DNA of 64,000 nt, from contig VRVR01000001.1 in NCBI GenBank assembly GCA_009859145.1, positions 248,001-312,000 on the forward strand. The letters are read 5' to 3'. The position numbers and the translations under genes were made by a program. The first letter of the stretch is position 1. Every line of letters starts with the position of its first letter. Source of the stretch: Andalucia godoyi. Its lineage: Eukaryota > Discoba > Jakobea > Jakobida > Andaluciidae. The notes under the pieces were generated by a model that ran no database searches, had not been told where the DNA came from, and worked only from the letters and a program-made list of their open reading frames with translations. Positions 1 to 9,229 of the stretch are shown here, one piece after another.

Positions 1-959
1 ATGGATTCTGCGCATTGTCGAACGTTGATGTACATCACGGATGCCAATGTCTCTCCGGCAGCACTGTACAGATGGAGAGGAAGCGCATCTCGTAAGAACA
101 TCATGGTCTTACCGTCTGACAAAGTCGCATAGACAAACTGACGGCAGCAAGACGTCAGCAAGGAGCAATTCGCAACAGCGCATTCCGTGTGCACAACATT
201 CGAAATCGGCAGATAGCGCATCGTAAATTCACGGTTCCAGGAAACAAGGACGAACGAAGTATGATTCTTGACTGAAAAGCAGTCATCTGTAGCCGAGACG
301 AGGTGCCAGGGAATTGACGGAAACTTGGCATGGACATCCAAGGCGGCATTTTCTACTGTTTTCAGCGTCATGGCTTGGTCATCCAGCGAATGATCGCAGT
401 ATGCCACAATCTCCTCGAGCTCGTTCGCAGGAGCCAGTAAATCGCTTCCAAACGCAATGGAAAGCAATTCTTCGTAGCAGAATGGGAACAAGCGTGTGGA
501 ATGGGTCTGCCGTGCGTGCAATCGCAATCTCTTTCCAAGGCTTGTCTGCGGTTGCGAGTAGACGTGGGAGCTGACGGAAAATGATTCTCTCGACGGCGAA
601 AGAATGAGCTGCGTCTCACCGCCTTCAACAACCACCGCACCGTCTGACGCCACTCTTCTCGTCATGCTCCCGTGCACAACCATTGGTCGTGTATCTTCAA
701 ACACGGTTGAAATGCCGCTTTCCTTTTCACATACGACGACATTGAACAACGAATGCGCGTTTCGAAATTCACGCAACTGCCGAAAGTGCTTTTGTAGAGA
801 CGATGGAATCGACGCTGTGTGAAGGCACAACGGAGTTCGCTCCAGCGGCCGAGCGATCGTACAAGTCGCACAGGCCGCATCCAGAGCAAACACAATATCG
901 TCATCAAACACTCCACAGCATACTTGATTGCAAAGTAAAAACGCCTTGACCAAACTCAT
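1..959 (-). CDS. Hypothetical protein, N-terminal part, runs off the left edge
   Basis: On the minus strand an ATG at 959 opens a frame that stays free of stops for about 319 codons and leaves the window at base 1, so only the N-terminal part is seen. It begins MSLVKAFLLCNQVCCGVFDD. Short stretches alternate hydrophobic and polar residues (for example FVLVSWNREFTMRYLPISNV), which would suit a beta-rich, propeller-like fold, but I recognise no family. Shorter open frames on the same bases in other frames are shadows. The unbroken length, at average codon use, is the main evidence that it is a gene. The start could lie further upstream if there is a 5' exon. Confidence 0.75.
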   Translation of the reverse strand, partial: MSLVKAFLLCNQVCCGVFDDDIVFALDAACATCTIARPLERTPLCLHTASIPSSLQKHFRQLREFRNAHSLFNVVVCEKESGISTVFEDTRPMVVHGSMTRRVASDGAVVVEGGETQLILSPSRESFSVSSHVYSQPQTSLGKRLRLHARQTHSTRLFPFCYEELLSIAFGSDLLAPANELEEIVAYCDHSLDDQAMTLKTVENAALDVHAKFPSIPWHLVSATDDCFSVKNHTSFVLVSWNREFTMRYLPISNVVHTECAVANCSLLTSCCRQFVYATLSDGKTMMFLRDALPLHLYSAAGETLASVMYINVRQCAES

Positions 960-1462
960 ATTCTCGCTTCTATCTACTGAATCCTCCTCCACTACCGCAC
1001 CTCCTGCTGTGAGAAAATGAGCAAAAACGAAAATGACGAAAAAGTAAAATCGAGAAGAGAGACTGTCCTTAACGAGTCGTTCGCAACCCTGCAGATTGGC
1101 ATCACGTGATGCAAGCTGCTGCATGGCGCGACATTGCATGCTGGTGCCATGTTTGGCGGCTGCCTCTCTGGACTAGTAGGGGTCGCTTCGTTTCTCTCGT
1201 TTCGTGCAAGCTGCACCACGAAACACTGCAATGATGCGGAAAGCCGGAAGAGCAACGAACATTGTCATACAGGCGGGTCATTCTGCAGTTTCCAAACCCC
1301 TCCCCCTCTCGAAAGTCGCGTCGAATTGCTTTCTGCTTGCTGTCGTTTTCATTTTCTTCTAATTTTTTGTTTTGGGGTTTTTCTAAGCGTTTTGCATTTG
1401 TGCTGCGTTGCTCCTCCCCATTCCCCCGTTGACGACCGTTCTCTTGCAACGAGGCAAACAAA
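960..1462. other. Intergenic, probably a divergent promoter
   Basis: This stretch lies between the divergent starts at 959 (minus) and 1463 (plus). It has short overlapping open frames on both strands, none convincing, and a T-rich segment (1340-1390) just before the plus-strand gene. It most likely holds both 5' UTRs and promoters. Confidence 0.5.
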
Positions 1463-2233
1463 ATGGTTCACGCAGAACTTCGTTATTTTGATTGTCGCGG
1501 ACGCGGCCAGATCATTCGGTACATCCTTCTGGATCTTCTTGCAGATTCCGAATACACGGAAACCGTGATTCCGCTGGAAACGTTCCAGGAATCCTGGTCG
1601 CAAACTCGAAAGAACGACGCAGACTTTTCTGGAATATTCGGCACTATTCCTGTTCTGGTATGGACGGACGCAGAGAGCGATTTGCCAATAACCATTTCAC
1701 AGACGCTCGTGATTCTTCAGTTCCTCGGGCGAAAACTGAACCTGTATGGCCCGCCCGGTCATGACGACCTGCGAACCAGCACACGAATTGACGAGCTCGT
1801 CTCGGCTGCGTACACGGATCTTATTTTCCAAGTAAACACTGCAATTTGGCAGAGTTCCACGGAAGTCAATGTCACAGCAGTGTCGAAGCTCGATGTCTTG
1901 TTGCAACGTCTGGACGGGTACCTTGCGTCCAAACTGCGGGAATGGGAAGTAGAGACTGGATATTTTGTGTTTTCCGACAAGGAAACACTTGCAGATTATG
2001 CCCTCTTTGCCGGGCTCGAATTGACCTCCTCCGTGTTCCCATCGCTGTTTGCAAAGTATCCACGACTCGTTCAGTTTGAGAAAATGTTCCGCGAGAAACA
2101 TCCGAGAATTCAGCAGTACATTTCGTCTGATAAGTGCTACAAAAGGTACACCGGGGCGTCAGTTGAAAAGTCTAGCCTGAAAGTTATTGCAGAACGATTT
2201 GGAAAGCCATCGACGGCAGAGTCTTCGTCTTGA
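1463..2233 (+). CDS. Glutathione S-transferase-like protein
   Basis: The 256-residue product starts MVHAELRYFDCRGRGQIIRY, the thioredoxin-like N-terminal pattern of sigma/alpha/mu-type glutathione S-transferases, with a Tyr near residue 8 in the usual catalytic place. GTIPVLVW matches the cis-proline loop, and ITISQTLVILQFLGRKLNLY the glutathione-binding SxxI segment and end of domain 1. An all-helical C-terminal domain follows (about 95-225). Family members are cytosolic and conjugate glutathione to electrophiles or act as isomerases. Length is slightly above the usual 200-220 because of a Ser-rich tail. The substrate cannot be told. The segment TDAESDLPI before the cis-proline region is longer than in typical GSTs. 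Confidence 0.85.
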   Translation: MVHAELRYFDCRGRGQIIRYILLDLLADSEYTETVIPLETFQESWSQTRKNDADFSGIFGTIPVLVWTDAESDLPITISQTLVILQFLGRKLNLYGPPGHDDLRTSTRIDELVSAAYTDLIFQVNTAIWQSSTEVNVTAVSKLDVLLQRLDGYLASKLREWEVETGYFVFSDKETLADYALFAGLELTSSVFPSLFAKYPRLVQFEKMFREKHPRIQQYISSDKCYKRYTGASVEKSSLKVIAERFGKPSTAESSS

Positions 2234-2382
2234 TCTCCTCGTTTTTCTTCGTCGTCGTCTGTGTTCCTACTTCTCCAGTCGAACAAACGAATCAGCAAAT
2301 GGATTGAGGTCCACCAGTGAATACATCTTGTTTAAAGAGCGTGCAACTTTGTGTTTCTTCTTCTTCCTTGATGGGGACGATT

Positions 2383-3543
2383 TCACTCTTCAACGAATTC
2401 CTCTCCGAGAGGTGGAAGACCAAGGGCGGAGGGGCGGAAGAGTTGCCTGCTCAACAGTTTCTTCAGCTGATCATCACTTCCGCAAGTTCCGCACTTGAAG
2501 ACTTTGCGGAGACCGTCGTCAAACATCATAGCTCCTCCAGCCGCAGATATTTCTCCGTGGTCAGATGTGTATCCCCGAGTCAGCTGAAGTACTCTAGGTA
2601 GCGATCCATGCTCGATTCCGAGGACCTTGGCAAGCGACGCGGAAAGGTACATCTTTTCGTACGATTTTCCAGTATTGGAGGCCACGATCGCGGAATCAAC
2701 ACCCAATTTCTGGGAGCAGTCGACGGCAACAGGAAATGAAGATGAGATGCTGTGATTCGCACCGCGCTCGTTCCCAACTGTATCATTCCAACTATTCTTC
2801 TGCGACTGCTTCTGCCTCTGCGACTGCGGATTTCCACCAAAAGAACTTTCCGAAAAACCAGCAGCAGATTCAAAGGAGCCATCACAAGTTGGACGAACTG
2901 GCGAAGCCGCTTCTGGCCTTTGATTCAACTCGCTGCTTTTGGGGTTCCGACTGCGACTTGCGTCGTTCTTTCCAGGCATTGATACAAGCTTGCATGTTCC
3001 ACGTTCCATGATGAGGAGCCCAAGGGATGTTTCTTCAACCGAATCATGGCCAGGAAACAATTGACGCAAACAGGCATCAAAACGAATGCAGACGCTCTTC
3101 CTTCTTCCCCTCTGGTTCTCATAGAGTAAACCGTGTTCTCTCGCGTAACTCAAGAGAAGTGGAACACTTTCGAACAAATACATATCCAGCACATCGGCAG
3201 AAAGCCCACTCGTCTCGTCCTCATCCGCTCGTCGCACAGAGCGGTTCGCGCGCGATCGATCTTCCAAAAGCGCACGTCTGGATGAACTCGGTTGAGCACA
3301 CTCCTGCACATCCTCTGGTTCTTCAGATGCCTCGCTCTCCGTCGATGAACTCTCCTCTTTCGTGTTATTGACGCGCTGCAATGTATCCACAATGGACTTC
3401 TTGATCAGTTCCCGAAATGACGAAACATCCTGAATCGAGAACTCTGACTGAACTCGACGAATGACAGACGCCACGGTAATTGACGATGGATCATCAATTG
3501 TCGAAACATATTCTTGGACAAAATCTACTATTTGCGGTTCCAT
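2383..3543 (-). CDS. DEK-C / SWIB-MDM2 domain protein
   Basis: I place the start at MEPQIVDFVQEYVSTIDD (3543), not at the longer in-frame ATG at 3744, because the extra N-terminus is a poorly ordered hydrophobic stretch and the family starts near this point. Residues about 4-60 resemble a DEK C-terminal-like domain (helical, ...VASVIRRVQSEFSI...FRELIKKSI). Residues about 295-370 resemble a SWIB domain: MYLSASLAKVLG and later DDGLRKVFKCG and LKKLLSRQLF. This order is seen in eukaryotic UAF30/TRI1-like chromatin proteins, which act with RNA polymerase I or remodelling factors. A Ser/Glu-rich linker joins them. The SWIB middle (RGYTSDHGEISAAGG) is divergent. The 386-residue protein diverges from the phosphatase gene with about 350 bases between starts. 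Confidence 0.7.
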   Translation of the reverse strand: MEPQIVDFVQEYVSTIDDPSSITVASVIRRVQSEFSIQDVSSFRELIKKSIVDTLQRVNNTKEESSSTESEASEEPEDVQECAQPSSSRRALLEDRSRANRSVRRADEDETSGLSADVLDMYLFESVPLLLSYAREHGLLYENQRGRRKSVCIRFDACLRQLFPGHDSVEETSLGLLIMERGTCKLVSMPGKNDASRSRNPKSSELNQRPEAASPVRPTCDGSFESAAGFSESSFGGNPQSQRQKQSQKNSWNDTVGNERGANHSISSSFPVAVDCSQKLGVDSAIVASNTGKSYEKMYLSASLAKVLGIEHGSLPRVLQLTRGYTSDHGEISAAGGAMMFDDGLRKVFKCGTCGSDDQLKKLLSRQLFRPSALGLPPLGEEFVEE

Positions 3544-3891
3544 TCTTCCGGGCTTCTTCCTTGGAAACGATGACGGGATGACCAATTCGCACAGTGAAGA
3601 AGGAAAATGAAAGTGGACAAGAAAAACGAGAAACGACATAACAAGAAGACACGACTTTTGAAAGACGGACGATTCCTTCCTTCCTTTCAGAATGCTTGGA
3701 GTCCGCAGCATCAAGTCCGAGTTCGTTTTTCCCTGACTCGACAAAAAATCCAGTTTTGTTTTTTAATACCAAGAAAATGTATTCTGGGGTTTCTGCTGTG
3801 GCGACTAGCAACGGGGAGAGGCAGCCGGCAACAGACAAGGAAAAGCAAAAGCAAAAGGAAAAGCAAATAGGAGAAGGACTGGAAGGACAGG

Positions 3892-4386
3892 ATGGCAGCG
3901 TTGGTCCCCCCGTTGAACTTTGGGTATGTCGAGGCGGACTTGTTCCGGTCTGGGTTGCCAGAAGAGATTAATTTTCCATTCATGGAAACTCTTCATTTGA
4001 AAAAGATTATTTATCTTGCTCCAGATGCGCCAAGCCAAGCATTCATGAATTTTGTGAAAGACCAGAATATCCAGTTTATCCACCTGGGAGCAATTGTTGC
4101 GAAGAACCTATGGGAGCCAATCACAGAAGACCTCATCTTGTTCGGGTTGGAGCAAATTCTGAATCGAAACAACTATCCGCTGGCGGTCATGTGCAAGCTC
4201 GGCCGGCATCGAACAGGGACACTAGTGGGGTGTCTGAGAAAACTCCAAAGATGGAATTTGACGTCTATTCTGGAAGAATACAGACGATTTGCAGGGTCGA
4301 AAGTGCGCATTGAGAATGAGCAGTTTATCGAGCTGTTCGACACGGATCTCGTCAACATTCCGCAGGACCCTCCCCGCTGGATATGA
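3892..4386 (+). CDS. Plant/fungal atypical dual-specificity phosphatase (SIW14/OCA-like)
   Basis: The 164-residue protein matches the compact PFA-DSP family (yeast Siw14 and Oca proteins, plant PFA-DSPs) along its length: VPPLNFGYVEADLFRSGLPE at the N-terminus, KKIIYLAP, FIHLGAIVAKN, and the catalytic P-loop CKLGRHRTG with Cys101 and Arg107 (C-x5-R). Family members act in the cytosol as inositol pyrophosphate or protein phosphatases; Siw14 removes the 5-beta phosphate of inositol pyrophosphates. Most SIW14-type loops read C-x-x-G-K-H-R-T-G, so the Lys to Arg change is mild. Length is normal for the catalytic domain alone. Substrate is not known here. Confidence 0.85.
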   Translation: MAALVPPLNFGYVEADLFRSGLPEEINFPFMETLHLKKIIYLAPDAPSQAFMNFVKDQNIQFIHLGAIVAKNLWEPITEDLILFGLEQILNRNNYPLAVMCKLGRHRTGTLVGCLRKLQRWNLTSILEEYRRFAGSKVRIENEQFIELFDTDLVNIPQDPPRWI

Positions 4387-4589
4387 GACCAGTGGTACTT
4401 CTCAACAGTCTACTGACGACGAAAGCAAAAAAAGAAAGGAAAAGAGCGAGGGGAAAGCAGGCGCAACAAATGAGGAGACTCCACGTGGGACACAATTGTT
4501 TGCTGTCCTTCAACTCCAAAACACACTTCTTTTTTCTTTCTTTTTTTATTATTTAACTTTCGGAAAACCATTTCACGGCCAGGAGACTA

Positions 4590-6707
4590 CTATTCCATGA
4601 CACGGAGCGGATGGGCTTCCGTATTGAACACCCATTCTTCGAGGTCAAGAGTCTCTTCTGGAGCAAAGATAAGGTACAAATATTTGAGAGTTTCTGCAAG
4701 GAAGAAACTCTGCATGAGATCATCCTGGGGTGGCGGCGTGACTCCGACGTTCCGTACTCCAACGTAGCCTCCAGTCGGCACACGGCACCATTTTTCAAGG
4801 GAGTTGAATACTTCCCAGGCCCATTCCTGGTAGATCTCATCTTCCGTGGCACGATACATGTAAAAGAATGCCTCCACTGCCTCTGGGCGTAAAATGTAAA
4901 AATCCGCACCGTTGACAAGGTTTGGTCTGAAATTCACAAACTCGGGGGCCAAACCGGAAGCCTGGCGAGCGTACATCTCGTGGCATGTGTTTGCAATACC
5001 GGCCGCAACCCGCATGCTTTCATCATATGTTTCGTCCTCTGCGCCTAGCACAAGCATTCCAGCAGTGAAACAAGCAAGATGATCCATCTTGTCATTCGTG
5101 GAACCACCGTTCCACTCCGCAACATACATCAAGCCATCTGGAGTGGTCTTGATCATCTTGGAAAGAATGCTTTTGGCAGACTCGTCATACATCTGTTTTG
5201 CTCTCGTATCCTTCTTGCCAGACAAGATCCACTGCTTGATTAGGTATTCAAAGAACGAATCACCCAGTGCTCCAAGAGTGACTTGGCCGCCCTGGAAAGT
5301 CCCCGTCTGCGTGTTGACATAGATGGGGTACATTCCGTCGGCCGGCCGGTTCTTGAACAGCACGGCGTTCAGGCGCTCAATGCGGTCTTCAAAATCCTGA
5401 CGGCCCGATAGCTGGGCAAGCTTGCGGAACTCAAGTTGCACAGTCCCGACCTCTGCAAGAATGGAATTGCCACCCGTCCAGCCAGCATTGCGTGCGGCAC
5501 CGCTGGCAAGATTGACTGTGCCAAACGGTGCTCCAGAAGGTGAGTTGAATGCCTTTGCCAACCGTTCACCAAGATCCACAGCTCGCTCGAGCAAAATCTC
5601 TTCTCCAGACATTTCGTAGGCCGACAGCAAGCCGCCCAAACAGCGAATTGTCGTCTCAAAGAACGAGATGTCGGCGTTTCGATCAAAGGACAACTTGTTC
5701 CGGATCCACTCTACGCCGTCTTGGAACTCCTCCTCCATACCCATGAGCCAAAGCGTGTCCAAAGCGTCAATAATTGTGAATCCAGCACCACCAGGAACCC
5801 AGTCATGTCCAGACTTTGACAACGGGTGAAGCTCATCTGCTCCCCAAGCAAAGTCCTTGAAGCCCTTCCAAGCATGCTGCATTGCCCGCTTGACAGCCAA
5901 GGCACGCTCCGGAGCAGTCTGCATCTTGGACAGGTCCTCCACGGAGAACTGATACGACTCGGACATCCACGGCGCATTCTTGGATGCGGTGACTGCAGGA
6001 GACGGTCCCTTTGCACCATTCTTTGGCTTTGGCTTGTTCTTCTTTGAGACCGGCTTCGCCGTCGTTGACGCGCCCTTCTTTTCAGGTTCTGTTTCCGTGA
6101 CCGTGGTCGCAGCTTTTGCAGGTCCTTTTTTCACCGGGGTCTCCTTCCGCGCTGGCTCTACACTCCCTGACTCGCTGGATTCCGCAGGAGCCTGTTTCGG
6201 CTCATCGTCTTCAGCCACCCTTTCTTCTTTCGCAGCTCTTGGAGGCTTTGGCTTCTTCGTGGAGGTCGACGGAGCGCTGGATACGTCATCCGAGTTCTTA
6301 TTCTCTCCAAGGACAGGTACCTTTGAGAGAGCGTCTGACCGCTTCTCCACTTCCTTCATTGCATCTTCGAGCGCCGATCTCAGATCCTCCAACTCATTGA
6401 TCTTATCATCCAGTTGCCGGATTTTCTTCGAGAGCTCGCGATCATCCTTTGGAACTGCAGTCGAAGGTGTCGTCGACGGTCTGGCCGCATCTCTTCTTGA
6501 TGACTGCTGTCGAGGAGCGGGTGATCCAGGGCCTGTGCGCTTCGCATCCCCGCCGCCGGAAAAACTCACGGTGTAAACTAAGAAAAAGATAAAAGGCGCC
6601 AAAATGACGATGGATAACAGCTTGTTCCTCAGAATGCACACGGACAAAAACGACGTGCGCTTCCTCACAGTACCCACGAAGGATCGGAGCGTGTCATTGG
6701 ATGACAT
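4590..6707 (-). CDS. Mannosyl-oligosaccharide 1,2-alpha-mannosidase (GH47)
   Basis: This 705-residue protein has a short cytosolic tail, one membrane anchor (about residues 29-49, LSIVILAPFIFFLVYTVSF), a long Lys/Pro/Ser/Thr-rich stem with a predicted coiled segment, and a GH47 catalytic domain from about residue 255. Family signatures include HAWKGFKDFAWGADELHPLS, SGHDW, TIIDALDTLWLMGMEEEF, ETTIRCLGGLLSAYEMSG, MDHLACFTAGMLVLG, LRPEAVEAFFYMYRAT and FNTEAHPL, the last carrying the Ca2+-binding Thr. It is a type II protein of the ER or Golgi, trimming mannose from N-glycans. The stem (about 200 residues) is long compared with ER mannosidase I and fits a Golgi-type enzyme, though ER placement is possible. 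Confidence 0.93.
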   Translation of the reverse strand: MSSNDTLRSFVGTVRKRTSFLSVCILRNKLLSIVILAPFIFFLVYTVSFSGGGDAKRTGPGSPAPRQQSSRRDAARPSTTPSTAVPKDDRELSKKIRQLDDKINELEDLRSALEDAMKEVEKRSDALSKVPVLGENKNSDDVSSAPSTSTKKPKPPRAAKEERVAEDDEPKQAPAESSESGSVEPARKETPVKKGPAKAATTVTETEPEKKGASTTAKPVSKKNKPKPKNGAKGPSPAVTASKNAPWMSESYQFSVEDLSKMQTAPERALAVKRAMQHAWKGFKDFAWGADELHPLSKSGHDWVPGGAGFTIIDALDTLWLMGMEEEFQDGVEWIRNKLSFDRNADISFFETTIRCLGGLLSAYEMSGEEILLERAVDLGERLAKAFNSPSGAPFGTVNLASGAARNAGWTGGNSILAEVGTVQLEFRKLAQLSGRQDFEDRIERLNAVLFKNRPADGMYPIYVNTQTGTFQGGQVTLGALGDSFFEYLIKQWILSGKKDTRAKQMYDESAKSILSKMIKTTPDGLMYVAEWNGGSTNDKMDHLACFTAGMLVLGAEDETYDESMRVAAGIANTCHEMYARQASGLAPEFVNFRPNLVNGADFYILRPEAVEAFFYMYRATEDEIYQEWAWEVFNSLEKWCRVPTGGYVGVRNVGVTPPPQDDLMQSFFLAETLKYLYLIFAPEETLDLEEWVFNTEAHPLRVME

Positions 6708-6999
6708 GTTTGACCAAGTTGCATAGACCGCTGAGAAGTCACTCGATAAGACAGCTAAGCTAAATCAAGAATTTTAAATACTATATATATACATATACAT
6801 ATATATGTAGATAGACAGATAGACAGATAAAACCAGAGAGAAATAATGGATCAAAAACAAATCTTCATAAAATCAGAGAGGAGGACAGAAATAATAATAA
6901 TAATAATAATAATAGTGGTCAACAGGGAAAAACGATCAAGAACTGATTCGAACCCTTGTGATGCTTTTCTCCAGGCTTCACTTGATGCTGCTGCGCCTT
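6708..6999. repeat. AT-rich simple repeats upstream of the mannosidase gene
   Basis: Just upstream of the minus-strand mannosidase start lie tatata/acatat tracts at about 6780-6805, four gata-like units at 6810-6828, and an (aat)n tract at 6889-6914. No gene is convincing. The stretch may be the promoter. Confidence 0.6.
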
Positions 7000-7510
7000 A
7001 CGAAAGATTTTCTGGATTTTTTTGCCAACGACGGATCGTCAGCGTTGCAACCTGGCAGCTGCTTCGTCGCATGAGGAAGGGTGGGATAGGCCCCGACACT
7101 GCGCTTTGGCGTCGCCGCTTCGGTGGGAAGAAGACCTTCTTCACATGTCCACGGTGCGCGCGTAACGTGTATCTTACGAACGCCAGACGGGGTGGGATCA
7201 TGCCGCCACACAGTCCGCATGTGTTGGAGGTGTGCTGCTTCGTGACGATCGCGACCTGACGCTGACAATCCCTGATCTCTTATTCGCGCTGTGCAACAAT
7301 TGCTGTTGAAAAACCATAATGGCATCCCAACGACAACAACACGAAGCACGATGGTCTCGCCTCGATGGGCTGCCCGACGACCTTTTCAATGATCTCGATA
7401 TTGTACATGTGGTGCAATCTGGTTCGGGCGCTTTCTGATCCACGCCGAGGCGGCTCGCTGTCCGAGCATCGCAGGGGGCGTCATGTACATCGGGATTCCA
7501 CGTGACGAGA
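7000..7510 (-). pseudogene. Fanzor/TnpB-like nuclease fragment (relic A)
   Basis: Reading the minus strand across three frames gives pieces that resemble the C-terminal part of a Fanzor/TnpB (IS605 OrfB) nuclease. ETIVLRVVVVGMPLWFFNS, in one frame, would be a beta-strand core leading to the loop before the third RuvC motif. RQVAIVTKQHTSNTCGLCGG, in another frame, fits the V..V.E..TS.TC..CG motif that opens the zinc ribbon. The second Cys pair and the final D-x-N-A-A-R-N motif are not seen in frame, and stops and frameshifts break the rest. The assignment is inferred from motifs only; the best support is the Thr-Ser-x-x-Cys-x-x-Cys-Gly element. A minus ORF of about 120 residues covers it but mixes frames. 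Confidence 0.4.
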
Positions 7511-7830
7511 CGAAGAAAAAGAAAAAAGACACTTATTAGAACAAATGCATCGCGTACAAAATAAACACAGATGATCTTTGTTCAAGTTTCTCTTTGCCAT
7601 TCTGCAGACATGGATGTGTCACGATGTTCATTTGGCGACAGGAAAAAACCATGCGCGATGGCTTTTGTTTTCCCTTTTGTTTTTTGTTTTGATTTGTTTT
7701 GTTTTACGCTTCTGTCTTCTCTTCTTTCCCTTCCTCTTTGCTGGTGAGAATATACGCACATACGCGCACGTATGCATACGTAGTGCTGATAGGAGAAAGT
7801 GAGATAATCAATTTATCATCATTTTAATAA
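7511..7830. other. Intergenic T-rich region upstream of the TPR gene
   Basis: The sequence is T-rich with (ttttgtttt)-like runs at 7670-7740 and short GC-alternating acatacgcgcac segments. No open frame looks coding. It is likely the 5' UTR and promoter of the gene at 7831. Confidence 0.5.
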
Positions 7831-9186
7831 ATGTTTTCGTTGTCGTCCGGTTCGCTCAGATTTCTCGTTTTGCGAAAGCAGCCGTGGATTGGACGGACTG
7901 CTGCGTCGAGATGGTTCGCAGCGACGATGACGCGCGAGATTCCCGAGATTGAAGTACTGTTGCGGGCTCCTGATCATCACCAACATCCGCATGATCCCAA
8001 CGCCTCACATTCCACTTCTGTAGCTCACAGCCATCGCCATCAAGACGGACTCCTTGCGTCGGCATTTGCACAGGCGGACCAGTTAGTGGCAGCCGGGAAG
8101 CTCGACGATGCGATCGAATTGCTGCACAAACTTGCAAGTCCCGTTCCCGAAGTCGAAGTCGTCCGACTGTTGAAGCTTGCGTCGTGCCATTTGCTTAGTA
8201 GGAACTACACATCGGTGCTTGATTGCTGCAAGACGCTGCGTGAGTTGGACCCGCACATGCCGCAGATTTTGCACTTGCAAGGCAGAGCATATTTTGCTCT
8301 GGGAATGCACCAGGAAACAATTGTTGCACTGACCCAGTTTGCAGACTCCGCTAGGAAATCTCAGTATAGTTCAGAGAGCGAGTTCAAAGATGTGGTTGGA
8401 AATGCCTATGAATTGCGTGGATGGGCGTATCTCAAACTGGGCGATCATGAAATGGCGCTGAAGGACATGGACCGTGTTCTCAGGTTCCTGCCGAACAGCG
8501 GCATGCCAAGATTTTTGCGTGGTCATGCATTGCTGGGACTCGAAAGATTCGACGAGGCTTTGCAAGAATTTGAAGTGTCATCGCAGTTAGATGACAAGGA
8601 TGAAGAGGCTGCATACGGAAAGTGCTTGGCACTGGTCGGACTGGGAAGGGCGTCTGAGGCGTATCGGGTTGCCCTGTCCAAGCAAGCTTCGAACTTGGAC
8701 TTTTTACTGCTCAAAGGGAGGATTCTGCTCAGAAATCGCCATGATTTTATTGGTTCTTTTCGAGTATTTCTCGAGGTCCGCGACAAGGCTCGATCTCTCA
8801 GGTCTGAGAGCCCGGAGAATCGCAAAAACTGGGAAATCCGATCGTTGTCTGGAATGGCGTCGTCTGTCCTCTGTCTCCGAGGATGGGATCGAGCACTATC
8901 GTTCTTAGACGAAGTCTTGCAGTTCGAGCCGCACAATGTGGTGGCAATGAACAACAAAGCGTTTTGTCTGATCCAGAAATCGCAGTTTGAGGCCGCGATT
9001 GGTATGTGTGATCAGGCGATTAAAGTGGAAGATCGGTACCCGGACGTCTTTCGAAATCGAGCAGTTGCGCTGCGACACCTTGGGAGGCTCGCAGAAGCAG
9101 CTGACGCGATTCAAAGACACGACCAGCTGATCGCAGATAGCCCGTCCAAGTGGAAAACATTCGTGGAATCTTATCGGCATGCCTAG
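7831..9186 (+). CDS. Tetratricopeptide repeat protein
   Basis: The 451-residue protein is mostly helical TPR units from about residue 75 to the end. Repeats include AFAQADQLVAAGKLDDAIEL, VLHLQGRAYFALGMH-type, AYELRGWAYLKLGDHEMALK, PRFLRGHALLGLERFDEALQ, VAMNNKAFCLIQKSQFEAAI and PDVFRNRAVALRHLGRLAEA, with the usual small and aromatic residues. The first ~35 residues are Ser/Arg-rich with no acids, compatible with a mitochondrial presequence (a second Met, MTREIPEIE, lies at residue 33). A His-rich patch follows (HHQHPHDPN). TPR proteins act as scaffolds or co-chaperones; the partner cannot be told. The gene ends only 43 bases from the converging receptor gene. Confidence 0.85.
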   Translation: MFSLSSGSLRFLVLRKQPWIGRTAASRWFAATMTREIPEIEVLLRAPDHHQHPHDPNASHSTSVAHSHRHQDGLLASAFAQADQLVAAGKLDDAIELLHKLASPVPEVEVVRLLKLASCHLLSRNYTSVLDCCKTLRELDPHMPQILHLQGRAYFALGMHQETIVALTQFADSARKSQYSSESEFKDVVGNAYELRGWAYLKLGDHEMALKDMDRVLRFLPNSGMPRFLRGHALLGLERFDEALQEFEVSSQLDDKDEEAAYGKCLALVGLGRASEAYRVALSKQASNLDFLLLKGRILLRNRHDFIGSFRVFLEVRDKARSLRSESPENRKNWEIRSLSGMASSVLCLRGWDRALSFLDEVLQFEPHNVVAMNNKAFCLIQKSQFEAAIGMCDQAIKVEDRYPDVFRNRAVALRHLGRLAEAADAIQRHDQLIADSPSKWKTFVESYRHA

Positions 9187-9229
9187 AATGACGCACGATG
9201 GACGCATGATGGACGGACGAACAGTAATG

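Noticed and set aside
5980-6576. 198-codon plus frame inside the mannosidase gene
   Set aside because: Antisense to the GH47 stem; Phe/Ser/Thr-rich composition from Lys/Glu/Pro codons of the real gene.
6930-6975. tRNA-like motif (ggttcgaatc on the minus strand)
   Set aside because: The stem next to the loop does not pair and no acceptor stem or anticodon arm could be built. No tRNA or rRNA gene is supported in the window.
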